Of a stretch of DNA of 64,000 bases, positions 13,801 to 28,800 are shown one piece after another. The first letter of the stretch is position 1; the number at the start of each line of letters is the position of its first letter. Below the pieces are notes generated by a model that was not told the DNA's origin, did not search any database, and saw only the letters and a program-made list of their open reading frames with translations. Both the position numbers and the translations under genes were made by a program. The stretch is from Aspidiotus rigidus (taxonomy: Eukaryota > Arthropoda > Insecta > Hemiptera > Diaspididae), in NCBI GenBank assembly GCA_035079385.1, contig JAVHKY010000077.1, forward strand, positions 868,001 to 932,000. The letters run 5' to 3'.

Positions 13801-16800
13801 ATACTCCTGATTTGCAGGAAACTAGGCTAAAGATGCAAGCGAACATACCTAGATACAAAGCTTACGATAGGCGAAGAAATACTGCCATCTGGTTAGTGTG
13901 AGTGTTGTGTAACATACTTCTATTAGGTATGCGGTTAACTACGCTTGACGAAGCCAGAAGCGTAGCCACACAAGCCTTACTCCAGGCTAAGAAATATCGG
14001 CAGGGGGATCAAAGAGCAGAAAAAGTGAGCTAGTCTAACGTACGTCTGATAATTATGCAGTAATAATACTTTGAATTATAGACAAAGAGATTTAATCTGT
14101 CTGAAAGCATTTTCTAGAGCCCAACGTTTCTCCCCATTTTTACCTACGCCCGAAGACATATACGTGATCAAAGTTTTCTCTTGTTGGGCAGAAATTTTTT
14201 TCTCTTCAAAATTTTGTACCTAGAATCATATCGGTCTTGTACATGAAATTTCATCTCTCTTTTTTCAAATTACAGTAATTATGTAACTATGGTTACGAGC
14301 GATCATATGAATCAGTTATTGAAGAATGTATTAAAGTTGATCAAAAAGAATATCGGTAATGAGAACGCACCTTGGATGACGAGAATTGCAGGTACGTGTA
14401 TTCTATTTAGGGTTACAATCTAGTTGAGAACCTTGAAGAATGAAACATTCGACAGCTCCATTTTTAATTTTACAAATATCTCTAAAATCTGTGATTCAAA
14501 TTAGCTCATTTTATTTTCATTTCCATAGCTTATACGCAACAAATCATCATCAATTCGTCCGAGGAATTGTTGAAGGATCCTTTTCTGCCGCTAGCGGTGC
14601 GAGTTAGGAAACGCACAGATACGCTGTATCACAAGGAAGAATCACTACGAGGGTTCATTAAATCGTCAACGGATGATACGTCGCAGGTGAGTACGTACTC
14701 GCAACGTACTGGAAAAGTCTTCCGCCAGTGTCTAAATCATGTCGTGGTCTAGGTCGAGATGCAAATTCAAGAAGATTGGCAGCTAGTGGTACGCGATATA
14801 AATGCCTTCTATCCTCTTCTCGTCAAATATGTCGATCTGCAGAGAAACCATTGGTTGAGGAATAACATACCAGAGGCGGAGGAGTTGTACAATCACGTAG
14901 CAGCGATATTTAATATTTGGTCCAAATCGCAATACTTCTTGCGTGAGGAACAAAACTTCATTTCGGCAAATGAAATCGATAATATGGTATTGATTATGCC
15001 GACAGCGACGCGTCGATCAACCGCTGTATCCGATTCTTCAGTCGGTGGCTCTGTTGGAAAGGTAACGATCAGTGGCGGCATAAGGCTCTTGAGAGTCGGA
15101 GACGTGTAGGGATTTTGGAGCCCGTTTTGTTCTAAGTGTGGGGCTTTTAAGGACTGAAATTTGAATGCATCGTCTCGGTCATTTTGCTCTTATGTCGCTT
15201 ATAATTTCGAAAAAATCATTTTTTCTACGTTTACGCTTTTAATGTTTTTTTTTTTTTTTTTTTTCATTGTACGGATTTGACAGAAGAAGAAGAAACACAG
15301 GGATAAACGACGCGATAAAGATAAGGAAGCACAGGCCAGTTTGATCGTAGCGTGTCTGAAAAGATTATTGCCTGTGGGATTGAACTTGTTCGCTGGTCGC
15401 GAACAAGAATTAGTGCAGCATTGTAAGGATCGATATTTGAAGGTCGGTCTTGTCGATTTAAATTTAGTCAGTTGTAGTACTCGTGACTAGTTTTTGTTTT
15501 TTTCTCGACGAACAGAAAATGCAGGAATACGAAATTCGAGAGTTTGTAAAGACGCAGCTCACATTGCCAGACAAAATAAACCCAACAGATGAGATGTCTT
15601 GGCAGCATTATCTGTATTCCAAACTAGGTAATAAGAAGGACTCGATAGAGATCAAGCCGCAGCAGATTGACGAAGTTGTCGATCGTATAGTGGCGATGGC
15701 CAAAGTTTTGTTCGGATTACATATGGTACGCCAAATTGATTACTACATTTTGAGTATTTATATTTTTCAGCGTATTTATTAATTCACACTAAGCTTACCA
15801 TAGATAGTCTATAGACTGGTGTTTTGATTGTCGCAGTCATGCGGACTTGAATGATAGTAAGACTGCGCAATTTGTAGTTGTAGAAAAAAATTAAACTGTA
15901 GCGACTCGGAGCCCTCCGTGAACGCAATGAAATGGTAATTCTAAAATAAAATTTTCTCCACTAACGTACAGCCACCTTAGCCTTCCTCTCCGAATTTAGA
16001 TTTTGAATCGAAAAATAGTCTTAATAATTTGTGTCGATCTCTTTTCCCGACATCTCTTGATTGGTGATGCACCTCGGTGTGCGAAATGAAAACTTACCAG
16101 CTCTCGTGAGAGTAGGGCTATAAAGAGTGAGACAAACTACTATAATCAGGTAGTTCGGAAAATATTAGAAAGGAGACAGAAAAAAAGAAAGTGAAGCACA
16201 GTACCGGTAGTCTAAAACCATTTTGTAGTATCAATCAGTGCGTTTTTTTAATCATCTGTCGGAACGGTTATTAGAATTTTCCTCTTGTTTTTATTATTGA
16301 TTTTTTCCTCCAGAATTCGATTTGATTTAAATCACAATAAATCATTTCTTTCGATTTTTTTTTTTTCTAAATTAGGAATTCAAAGTTTAATTGAAAAAAA
16401 TAAAATTAATAATATGAAATAAGAAATATATAAAACTAATACTTCAAAAATGACTTAGGTATACTTATCTATTCATTTATTTGTTTTGACGAGCCTAAAA
16501 CCTGCAAGGGTATGACATAGTATAAAAATATAATACCTATGAAAGGATTGAAAGTATTGTACGGTACCACGAATGGTTTTGCGGTTGTTTTTCAATGCTT
16601 GATTAAGGTTAGTAATATTAAAATAAAGAATAAATTTTGATTAAAATATTCAAAATAATTAAAATTTTAAATATTGTAAAATAAAAATGAATTCATAGAA
16701 ATAAGATTTAAGATGAGTAAGTAAAATTTCTCATCAACCTTTTTATTTTTATTAATATAGGTAGTAATAAAATTTTAATTTTGATAAATATTGTAGATAT

Positions 16801-19800
16801 CAATTAATAAGAAGAAGTGATAAAATAATTTTTCAAAAAATCAATCTAATTGATAAGTCTATACAAAAAAAAATTAGTATAGAATTAATACACGAAAATT
16901 AATTTTGTTCAGAAAATGAAACAATGCGGCTTGTCCCGCACATAAATTTATTATTTATTGAAACGTAACGTTTCGACTACCTCGTAGCCCTTATCAATAA
17001 ATTTATGTGCGGAATAAGCCATATTGTTTTATTTTTTGTTTAATTTAAAATCAATTCACGGAAAAAAAAGTCGTTTTATTAATTTTACTATTGATAATAA
17101 ATTATTTCAATATAACGAAAAAATGACAATTTTAAATTTAATATAATATATTATTGAATTAAAAATAGATAAATTTTATATATAAATTACTAAAACTTGA
17201 TGTCAATATCTCTCAAATGAATGAATCAAATAAAAATTATGTCTGCAAATAAATATTCTAAAATATATAACTCTTCTAAAAATTAAAATTTATTCTAATT
17301 CTTATCAAATGTCTGTTTGAATAATCTAATTTTATTAATCTTATTACAATTGGTACTCTTTGATAATCATAATTATTGTACATCATTAAACCAATACCTC
17401 AAAATATTATCGACGCAGATATAGCATGAATAATAATAATAGTTAAAATAATATTATATAAATTACGTGAAACATAAAACAAAAAACTTGACCAAAAAGT
17501 GACATAATTCACAAGTACAGTGAACGTTTTCGACTCAACAGTCACTCTCGAAATTGGAAAAATTTAGTGAACCTTTTCCTTGTCGCGACATTTAAAAATC
17601 AAAGAATTTCTTACCACAATCTAAGAGGTTGAATTTTGCTGCTTGATAATCATTGACAACCATTAGTCGTTTGAAATTTCCAATCAACCGCATTAGAAAT
17701 TTGTACGCGGATAAAGAGAATTGACTGTTACTTTTCTCTCATACAAACGATAAATCTTCAGCACTTACGTCATCGGGAAGTATGAGAAGTACAAGGGAAT
17801 AGAAACGTGATCCACGCCTACCTATCCAAGATTTCATCGGAAAAAATTATTCGGGTGGTTTACCTACGCCGCGTATCACTTCTCTGCTTTTCTTGGCTGT
17901 CAACAACTAGTTTTTAGTTGGTTTCAGTATCTTCCGAGCTATAACAATCCATTTATGTTGATAGTAAAAGTTCCATACCGTTTGGAGTAGGCGAGAAAGA
18001 GAGTCAATTGGTTTTTTACAAAGAGTCATGGTACCCGTTTGGCTATCAAACTTCTTCTTTTTTTCTTTAATTCATTCAAATTGTCCATAGAATCTCGCGA
18101 CAGACGTTCCATTTCTAAAAAATCCTTTCAGATCCATCTTTTTGAAATTGCTCATGTTTTCCATCAACTATTAGCTAGTTTGCCAGGTGACGCCGAAAGA
18201 GATTTTTGAACCTGGCAGAAAGCTGATTTCTCGTTCCGAGTTCACTACTGGAGAGGAACCACTTTGTGAATTCACATTTCCTCCGTAGATTAGACGGAAG
18301 GCTCAAAAAAGTTTCGAACTGATAACGGCACACATTGGCACAAATCCAACACCATTTTTTGAGATCACTTTCACGTCAAAATTTATTTTGGAAGGTGCTA
18401 TCTTCTGATGAACGGAAGGTCTGACAGAGATTGTTGCGTAGGGAAAGGTGGTAGAAGTAGATTGTAAGATTGATGGCACAAATGGGCACAAGTCAAACTA
18501 TATTTTGAAACTACTTCTAGTTTAAAAGCCGACTTGCGAGGAGCTGGTACTTTACAAATTAGGTATTCTTTTTTCAGGCTACTTCTTTACGTTTGTTAGC
18601 GATGAGTGGGGCTCATCCTCTAATAAAGAAGGGATACGATTTCTAAAATTGTTGGCACAAATTGACAAATTGTTGACCCTATTTTTAAATCAATCTATCA
18701 ATTGAGGTTACCGACCTGTCAGGATTGTAAGATTCATTTTTTCACGCAGGGTAGAGCATAGAGATTTAGAGGCGACGAAACTCAAAAGCACTATTTTTAT
18801 AGTTGTAGAAGCCACACTCGTTTCCAATTCTTAGCTGTTAATGATTTCGAACCATCCCAGTTAAGAATGGTCATAAAACTCTTGGATGATATAAAATGAA
18901 TAGAAATGATTCAAATGATCGTAAGCCCATAAATTGAAGATATTATGCCCAGAAATCAGATTTTCAACCAGAGTCAGTTTGTAGTGGGGCTTCTATGAAA
19001 GATTGAGAGGGCTAAACTCTCCACGAGATGCATCGCCCCCTTTCCTACGCTACGACCCTGCCAGAAATATTTCATTATTATTTTGTTGTTTTTATTTTCT
19101 TCACATTAAGGGGTATTGACGCGTATCGGTTTCACAGAATTTAAACTTGAATTTTTCTCATAGTAAATGCTTAGTCGGGTAATGACATTCCCACCTAAGA
19201 AATTTGAGGTATATCTAATACCACAATTTCAATCTTATAGTTTATCGGGATTCAGTGGCTATAAATCGAGCGGAATTAGATGTTTTGTTAATTTTGTGTC
19301 CGTATTCTTCACTGTTTCAAGCGCTGCAATTTTTGATTTTGTTGTTTGTGAAAATAGATCGATCATCCGCAACTGCAGAGCAAGGCTGTCTACCGTTCAG
19401 TAGTGTCAACTCAGCGTAAAAGAGCGGTTATAGCGTGCTTCCGGCAACTATCACTTCATGCTTTGCCCAGGTCTTTAACCATTTTATCAATATTATACTC
19501 GTGTTTTTTTCATGCTTCTAAAAAAATTGATGATACGACGCTCGGCTTTTCATTAATTTTATCACACGCCTGCGCATAATATTATACTAATTCAAAAGGA
19601 TTGATTTTAAAAATTTGACGCATGTATTCGCATTCAACCTGATTAACATTTTTCCTGGTTGATGAATTTGTTTTTTATTTCAGCCTAATCAATATACAAT
19701 TGCTGTATGTTATGGGTGTAATTTTACCTATATATTTACCGTATAAAATTACGATTATTTATCTGTTTTTTTTTTTTTTTCGTAAATTCGTTACTTTCTA

Positions 19801-22800
19801 ACTTCCTATGCATTTAACAGTATTCCTCTAATAAGTTGCACAATAATCGTTTGACGTGGGGCCATGTACTGTCGGCAGCTAGAAGAAGAGCTGCAATTGC
19901 CTGTTTACGAATGGTATCGTTGTACGCGCTTAAAAAGTACGTAGCTTTATGCGGTTTTTCAATTTGTATGGGTACCTATTAATTAAACGTGGACGGTAAG
20001 ATGCCTAACATTCGAGTATTTTATCCTGATGCAATTGAGTACGTGCTAGACTTAAATCACAGACTTTGAAAATGTTTGAATTTGACCCAGGCAACTCCGA
20101 CGACACGGACTTTTTAGAGAGCCCGCAGGGCCACCGAACTTTTTCAGCTCCGACGAGGGGGTGGGACATTCAGGAACAGCTTTCCCCGAGCCCGCTTTCT
20201 CTCTCGCGAGGCTGACCGTAGGTATCCCGAAGTGGCAGCGAATTTCGACTTCTAAACTAATCATAAAGTAGATGAAGTTAACTTGGCTTTTCCTGCACAA
20301 TTTTTTCTTATCATTTAAACGCGACGTTTTAGATTCATCAAGTCTTTTTTCGATCGAATTTCGCTTATAAAAGGGCTTGTTGAGTCCGGAACGTCGCGTT
20401 CAAATGATAATAAAATTGCGATACCTGCTAAAATCGGCAAAAATTGTGTAGGAAACGAAGTTTATTTTATTCATTTTATGAATATTGTGTCCTTGCACGA
20501 ATAAAATTTTCCCTTTTTCAAAGTAAAGGATGACTGGGAAAAACTTCGCTGAGGGCTTGAGTAAGTACGATCGGTTGTGGGACCAGAGCTAGAAAATTTT
20601 GCTTATAAGTTAAATAGATATAGTGAGGCTCAGAAAAGAAGAAAGGACTCACAAAAAACAGTTTTTCATTCTCCCCAGTTAAAATAACTAATGAGAGAAA
20701 CTTCACGAGCGGTAAACAAACGAGCTGTATTTTTTTTCAGTGTAGGAGGGCAAACTTAATAATATATTGTTTGAATCTTTTTCCTCAGGCACGAAATTCA
20801 ATTTCATCTTCATTATTCGCGCCTCATTGATAAGTAACCTGTTGAGATACGTATTTTAACGGGAAACCTGTCCTATGGTGGGTTTTTTGAAAAATTTGTC
20901 GTGTGCTGTCCAACAAAAAAATAAGAAAAATGTTGACTCTCGAGCTATACATGATAGGAGGTGGAATTGACATTGCCCTCAAAAATATTTGTGCTAATAA
21001 TGGTGTTGTTCAAAATTTCCAGCCCCGCATTATTAATTACACTCAGACGCAATTCTCACAAGATGAAACGTATTTGTTGGAGTAGGGTCTAAAATTTGGC
21101 CTACCTCCCCTTCCTAAAGATGAAACTCTTGCTAATGTCGTTGCCGATCTGACCATAAAAATTGGTCCCGGCGTGAATATTCAATCAGCTTGCGCTGAAC
21201 TAGTCCGCGACACCCCCCTCCCTCGTATAAACAATTACGCATGTGAGGTGATAGATAATCTGAGGAGGAAGGTCAGGGACCAGGGGTTAATCCTTACTAA
21301 AGCCGACAAGGGTAACGCGATCGTAGTCCTGGAGAAATCCTCCTACGTTTCCAAGGTTCAAGAAGTTCTCACTCAATGTGGAGCTATTGAAAATAGCTCT
21401 TTTAACTTTCCTAACTACGTCAAAGAGGTTAGGAAGGTTGTGAACGGGAGTGAGTTTATCATAAAAAGTTCTTCGCTTAAAAAAGCCCTGCTCGTACCTA
21501 ACCCTGTTCCTCCCCTCCTCTATGGGTTGCCAAAAGTTCAAAAGATGAATACTCCTATGCGGCCTGTCGTCTCCTACGTCTCCCCCCTGCCTATTTTCTG
21601 GCCAAGTTCTTGGATCGTTGGTTCAAGTCTCGAATCGAGTACGAGTCCCCCTACTCCGTTAAAAATTCGGTTTCTCTGGCCGAGAGGCTCAAAAATGTTA
21701 CCTTGCCTCCGGGTACTAGCCTCTGCTCATTTGGTGTAGCCGGCCTCTTTCCCAAAATACCAAAGGCCCATACTATGCAGTATATGGGTGACCTACTTGT
21801 AAAGTTCAACATTCCTCATAACGAGATACAGGAATTTTTTGGCCTCCTTTGCTGGTCCCCTAACTTCTGTAAGTTCAATGGGAAATTTTACGAGTTTCCT
21901 GAGGAGGTAGGAATCCCCATCGGCTCTCCTTTGGGCTCTCTCGTTTCGGAGATATTTATGTCCAAATTTGAGGTTGACTTGTTTTCCTCTGGCCAAGTGC
22001 TACTGAGTCACATCCATTACTGGCACCGATATGTGGACGATATATTATATGTGTGGACCGGTCCTCAAGAGCTCCTTGGTGAGTTTCTTCAGTATCTGAA
22101 TAAAATGTATCCCTCCATAAAATTCACTACAGAAATTGGAGGTTCTTCCATAAACTTTCTGGGTCTCACTATCTCTGATAGAGATGGGGACCATGAATTT
22201 GCGATATTCAGGAAGGATACTTCGACCGATACAGTTGTCCACGGATCGTCCTTCTGTCCATTTTCTCATAAGATCGCTGCCTTCAATAGTTATATTCATC
22301 GACTGACTAGCATTCCGCTAAGTCAACCAGCTTTCCAAAAGGAGCTGGCGACCATTAAGCATTTGGCCGCTGTAAATGAGGTCAACTTGGACGTTGACCG
22401 TATGGTCCGTAAAAAACTTACGAGGAAGGTCCTTGATTCTACCACTTCCCTCCCCCGCGATCTGAGTGGTAATAATAATAAGAGATTACGTTGGATCAAA
22501 CTCCCGTTTTTGGGTGAGTTTTCATCCAAGCTGACTCGTGTCCTCCGCCCCTTTGACTTCAGGCCTGCTTTTTATAATCTCACTACTGTGAAGGGTTTGT
22601 TTGTTAGGCTAAAGGACCCCATCCCGCGGGGGGAGAGGAGCGGGGTGTACAAATTGGAGTGCAAGGATTGTAACGCCGTATACATAAGCGAGACGGGTCG
22701 CCAGCTTGGAATTCGAGTAGAGGAGCACCTTAAGGCCTGGAAGAAAGGTAATTTGGGTGATTCGGCCTTTGCGGACCACCTTGTCTCCAGTGGTCATAGT

Positions 22801-25800
22801 TTGAAGGAAGGTTCGGCTACCCTTCTCCACGAGGAGAATTCTTACTTCAAGCGCGTTGCGTTGGAAAATATCGAAATAGTGCGTCAACTGAACAGCGACG
22901 ATGTTACCGTACTCAACAGGTATTTTCCCGACGAAGGTTTTGTTGAATTGGTCTACGAGTTTGAGTCACCTCGCGAGGGCTCGCTCGTTCAATCCTGATC
23001 TCGTTGGTATTCTGTTTTATGAGTCGTATCTGGGTCAGTGGCGTTCTAACTTTGCCCGATGATGGTTTGTTAACCGAAAGATCTCGCATTTTCTCTTTTA
23101 TATCTGCGGTCTTTGTAATTGGTTTTTCGTTTACTCTACTCTTTGAGTATTCTGTCATTAATAGGAGGTGGACTTGAAAAAAAACGATGGCTCCCTTCAC
23201 GATGGTAAACGAGGAATGCAGGGAACATATTCAATGGATTCAAAAAATAATACGTTCTAGGACCCACATAACATTAAGGTAGCCCCATGAAGTAACTAGA
23301 TATGCAATGCTTTGTACACCACTTGGCTTGGCCCCTTCAATGAGCCAGATATACAATTTCGAACACCGTAAGTCCCCCTCCTTTAATATGTAGCTCGAGA
23401 ATGGAAATTTTAACAGGAATTCTGTTCTATGTGTTTTTTTTTTTGTTTTTTTTTGTTTTTTTTTTTGAGAAATTCGCCATGCACTGTACGGCCAAAAACT
23501 TGGAAAAATTTCCACTCTTGAACTATAGATGATAGGAGGGGGACTCAGAAAAATTTCGACTCTCGAGCTATGATAGACGGTGCACTTGGAGAAATTTCGA
23601 CTTGCGTGGTGTTTGAAGCATTGCATATCTGGATCATTGAAGGATCTAAGGTAATTGGTGTATGAAGCATATAATGTATTATTTTTCAACCCATAAAATA
23701 GGTTCCATGCGTTCCTTCTTTAATATCGTTAAGGAAACCGTTGTTTTTTTCTAAGGCCTCTTCCTATCGTGTATAGCTCGAGAGTCGAAATTTTTCCAAG
23801 GTTTTGGCCGGACAAAGTACGTCACATTTTTCAAAAAACATAATAGAGCAGGTTCCCTGTTAAAATTTTGACTGCTGAGCTATATATAATAGGAGAGAGG
23901 GACTTCAAAAAATTTTGCTCTCGAGCTATATAGGCCAATGATGGGGGGGGGGGAGGGACTTGAAATGAAATTTTGACTTTCAAGCCGTAATATCATATGA
24001 TAGGAAGAGAAGGGATTTCGGGAAATTCTTACTTTCAGGCTACATACACCATGGTACAAGGAACTCAGGAAAACTTAAGAATCTTCAAGATTTCGATTTG
24101 AATTCTCAATAGCAAAACTAATTCAACCCATAGAGCAGGTTCCCTTCGTTAGGGAAGCCTTAATTTTCCATTTGAAAATAAAGAGGAGAGAATTAAATTG
24201 ATCTTCTTCATCTGTTGTTTTCCTACCTATCCCTATAAATGTGGATCGGGAATGCGTGCTGTATCGTCATTTGTGTTACGTATTTTTTAAAACCGGTAGT
24301 CATCTAGTACCTATGATAATTTTAATGAAGATTTCATAAGTTCTAATTTCTTTCTTGATTGTGTATTGTTTTTTCTTGTATTTTCAGGCATCGCGTGGTC
24401 AACATCTTCTTGCACTCGTACACAGAACTCTGGCTGCAGGATGAAAATGTTGGACAAGAAGTCATGATTGAAGATTTAACGGTACGTATCCACTTGAAGC
24501 TCTATTGGAGATCAAAAACTTGATGCTTGCCAGAGTTACAAATATATTTTCTAACGAACCCCCGTTGAGATAGGTCGTATGGTACCTTCCTTGACTAGCT
24601 CAACTTGGTACATTTATAGTCCAGTCACAAAAAACAACAAATGGTATGGATGCAAAACCCGGAAAAATTGTTAAGAACCCTCTCTGGAGTTTTTTCCGAA
24701 GTTTCCCCAACATTCCGAGAGGAGATTCTCCCCCCAGAAAGGTACAAAGGGGTAATTTTTTCGTTTTCAAGCTCTAACTCGCGAAAAAATGATTTTAGAG
24801 AAGAAATATTCAAATGATAATTGTTCCTTGTAAAATTTTCCATATAAAAGCTCTCTACATACTTGTTGCGCCGACGTGTGAACATCTTCTACTACTCTGT
24901 TTGATGACCGCGCAAAATGTTGATTATATGAATAGTCAAACTACATTAGGATTCAAAAAAATGAAGCAAAAGCAAACTCGATAAAATTCTCCTGAGTCTC
25001 GGCTCAAGTTTTCCTCGACATTACAAGTAGAACTTTGCACCTTCAGGGGAGTGCAATGGTGTAATTTTTTCGTTCTTGAGCTCCAACTTTAGTCCGTGGG
25101 CCATATAAAAATGTGGTACCATTCGGGGGGACAAAGCGATACTTCAAGATATGTTAGTAGGGGTGATATTTGATATAAAAAACGATGATAGACATCTGAG
25201 AAGAGCAGCTTCCCAAAATGGCGGCCAATTTCAAAAAGACGAAAAATAAAATAAAAAGGAGAAAAAAAAGCCACAAATTCTTTTCGTAGCTATGAATTGT
25301 CGAGCTTTGTTCATTAACGGCGAGTACGGGAAGGATAATGAAAGATTATTAGAAATTTTCTAGCATAGCCAAATAAATGAAAATCATGTTCCATGTCTTT
25401 TATATTTTATCAGTCATCTTGAAATATTTCAGTCTAGGCTTCTACTAGGTCAAGTGTTCGTGAGAAATTATTCGTTTACCCCTTTATTTATCTTGGCGTC
25501 GTATAAGTCTTCTATGAGAAATATGAGGTAGCGCGAACTCGCTCCGCTCGTTCGCCCCCTGTCTCCCTGTTGTATTGGAATGGTATGAGACAATTCAAGT
25601 CTAGGGGACATGGAAAAATTTCGACTATCCAGCCTTTATTTATTTTATTATTTAATTATTTAATATTATTTATTTATTTATTTATTTATTATTAATTCTT
25701 GTACTAGGTCAAGTGTTCGTGAGATATTATTCGTTTACCCCTTTACCTATCTTGGCGTCGTATAAGTCTTGTATGAGAAATATTTTGAGGTAATTGTGGG

Positions 25801-28800
25801 TGTTCTATATTTTGAGGTATCAACTTTCGTGGGGCGAACGAGCGATCTCGCTGTTCTATTGGAATGGTATGAGAAAATTCAAGTCTTCTATGAGAAATAT
25901 GAGGTAGCGCGAACTCGCTCCGCTCGTTCGCCCCCTGTCTCGCTGTTGTATTGGAATGATATGAGACAATTCAAGTCTAGGGGACATGGAAAAATTTCGA
26001 CTATCCAGCCATATATGATAGGAAGAGGGACTTAGAAAATTTTCTAATTATGAATTATATTAATTATTTAATTATTTATTTATTTATTTATTTAATATTT
26101 ATTCATTTAATTATTTAATTATTTATTCATTTAATTATTTAATTATTAATTAATTAATTAATTATTTATTTATTATTATTATTACGCGGGGTGTACTCGC
26201 GAATTTCTGAATCACCCACGGGGTAGAGATTTCTCTTGACGGGGGGGGGGGAGAAGGGGGGTGTGTACTCGCGAGTTTTAAATCGGGGTCCGGCGAGAGA
26301 AAAGACATGGAACATGTCAAAATGGCGAATCGGTCTTCTGGTAAAAGGCAAATAACTCATATTGTGTGGGTCAAATTTTTTACTTTTCTTTTTCAATAAA
26401 AGAAAATAAGGCCCCGAATAACATATCCAACTTCCCGCGTCCCACATCTTAATAAATTTTCTGTGGCACGTTCTAGCTCCCTAAAATCAATGTTTTGCAA
26501 ATATCTTGTAAAATTTGGTATCAATCATGAAAAGTTTCAGATAAAACATGTTCCCGTGAAATTTGTTATAGAAAATACCATTCAAACTTCGCTATGCGTC
26601 CAATTATCAGCTTAAAAAGTTCGTCAAAAGTTGAGAACTTTGGGAAAAAGTCAATTTTTCAGCATTAAATATCCAGAAAATCAAATACACAAATGAAATA
26701 AAATTTCAAACAAAAACTTTTTATTGAAAAATTTCAACTGCAAAATAGATTGCCTAAACTTTCTTCCGAAGTTTGTCGAAAGTTCTGAACTTTTGAAAGG
26801 AAATCGATTGTTGTCAAATATTACAAAAAAATAAGCTAGGCCTATTCTAATAAGAAGGAGTTCCAAACAAAAAATATTTTTCATGAATTTTACTTCATCA
26901 CGGACCATCTGAACTTCATTCTCAGTCTAGTTATAATCTTGAAAAGCTTCTAAAAGTTGTGAGTATCCGAAAAAATCGATTCATAGTAAATATTTTGGAG
27001 AACTGAGTTCAAGCAAAAAATGTTCCTTTTGCAATTGTCTGTAAAATAGACTACTTAAACTTCCTTTTAAAAATTGTCGGAAGTTCTGAGCGTTTGGAAG
27101 GAAAGTGATTGTTTCCAAATATCCTCCAAACTAGAGCTTCACTGAGGAAAAGTTTTAACCCAAAAGTGATTCTCACAAAATTCACTACATCTTTATTGTA
27201 AAGCTAATGGTCATATTAAAAAGTCTATTGTGAGCTTCAACAATGAAAAAAAATCTGTAGGAATCACATTGAATACTTTTATTTATTTATTTAAAGTATT
27301 CTTATTGGTAAGTGATGCCGATAACAGTTCAGTGGCCTAGTTGCAGTCAGAGGAATAAAATCTTGATGAGGAATTGTACCTACTTTGCCGTTTGCCGACA
27401 TGCGCGTTGATGTTTCTGTACTTTGAACAAAATTAAAATAATATTCAAGCTGTTCATCCGCACTTAGCGCTACAATCTCTTAAAACCACACAAAATAGAT
27501 TTTTGAATATCTGCTAATTATTTTGAATTATTTATTCTAGAACACAATGTAACTATAAAATATTTAAAAAAAGAATCCGGTGTTGCTCATGAAGTCTATT
27601 GAATTGAGTTTATCATAACTGAACTAAAAAGAAAAACACAAGAGTTTGAATTGAAAAAACTCTGTTTACTAAATAAAATATTAAATAATTTTATAATTAA
27701 ACATTCATATGTAGTAAAATCTTACAGCAACATTCCCGTATCCTACAAACTCTTATAACCTTACGCTTCCTCATGAGTGATACAATCACTTAGTTATTCA
27801 GTTTTCCATTATATTAGGAACAAACAGCCTCTACTATTGCCTTCTATATAAGTGAATACTATATTGCTGCTGTAAGATTTAACATAGGGTATGAATGTTT
27901 GATTACAAAATGATTTAATATCTTGTTTGGTAACTATAGAGTTTTTTGATTCAAACTCTTGTTTTTTCTTTTTAGTTCACTTACGATAAAGTCAATTCAA
28001 TCAACTTCATGAGCAACAGCTGAGTGTTTTTTTTTTTTTTTTTAACATTTAATTTGAATTATTTTTAGTTAAAAATATGTATGATGCAAACGGTGTGTCC
28101 CAAAACATTTTTTTGTTAATAAATTATAATAATTGTACTGATAAAAAGAAGGAAACGCTCAATTGGTCCAAAAAGTAACTGCATTATCGAAAAAAAAAAA
28201 AAAGGGCTCCAAGTGGTATGGGAAGCGAGATACGAGGGTACCAGATAGAAAAAAGAAAGAAAGAAAGATCCGCGGTCAAACACTTACCAAGTGATGTCAA
28301 AACCGGAAAAACTTGTGATTTTCAAGTATGGATGAAAAAGTGACTATTTTCTTTAAAAAGGGCCTAAAAATGACTGAAGCCTAAAAAAGTGACCAAGTCA
28401 CTCAAAAGTGACAAACTGGACACCCTACAATAATCGATTTCCTTCCAAAAACTCGGAACTTTCGACAAAGTTTGGATGATAGTTTAGTCAATCTATTTTG
28501 CTGTTACAATTTTTCAATAATAGTTTTTGTTTGAAATTTTATTTCATTCGTGTTTGATTTTTTAGATATTTATTGCTGAAAAATTGACTTTTTCCCAAAG
28601 TTCCCAACTTTCGACGAACTTTTTAAGCTGATAATTGGACGCATATCAAAGTTTGTATGGTATTTTTTATAACAAATTTCACGAGGAATATTAGTTATCT
28701 GTAACTTTTCATGATTGATGCCCAATTTTTCAAGATATTTACAAAACATCGATTTTTGGGAGCTAGGAAGTTGGATGTATTATTCGGGGCCTTATTTTCT

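Larger units (their letters stand above)
15726..19820 (+). other. RyR intron 30, AT-rich, degenerate repeats, no gene
   Basis: The stretch 16250-17500 is extremely AT-rich with a foldback MITE at 16917-17034. From about 18320 to 18700 there are three degenerate tandem units containing GGCACAAAT-type motifs. I looked for an alternative copy of exon 31 and saw none. Confidence 0.6.

Noticed and set aside
13880..14035. Possible extra RyR exon near TATTAGGTATGCGG
   Set aside because: Exons 25 and 26 join in phase to give the conserved Gly-Asn-Tyr-Val-Thr-Met, so no exon is missing here, and this stretch has no RyR motif.
23240..23689. 149-codon minus-strand ORF
   Set aside because: It is made of family-B repeat and T/A runs translated in reverse (Lys-rich low complexity); no support as a gene.
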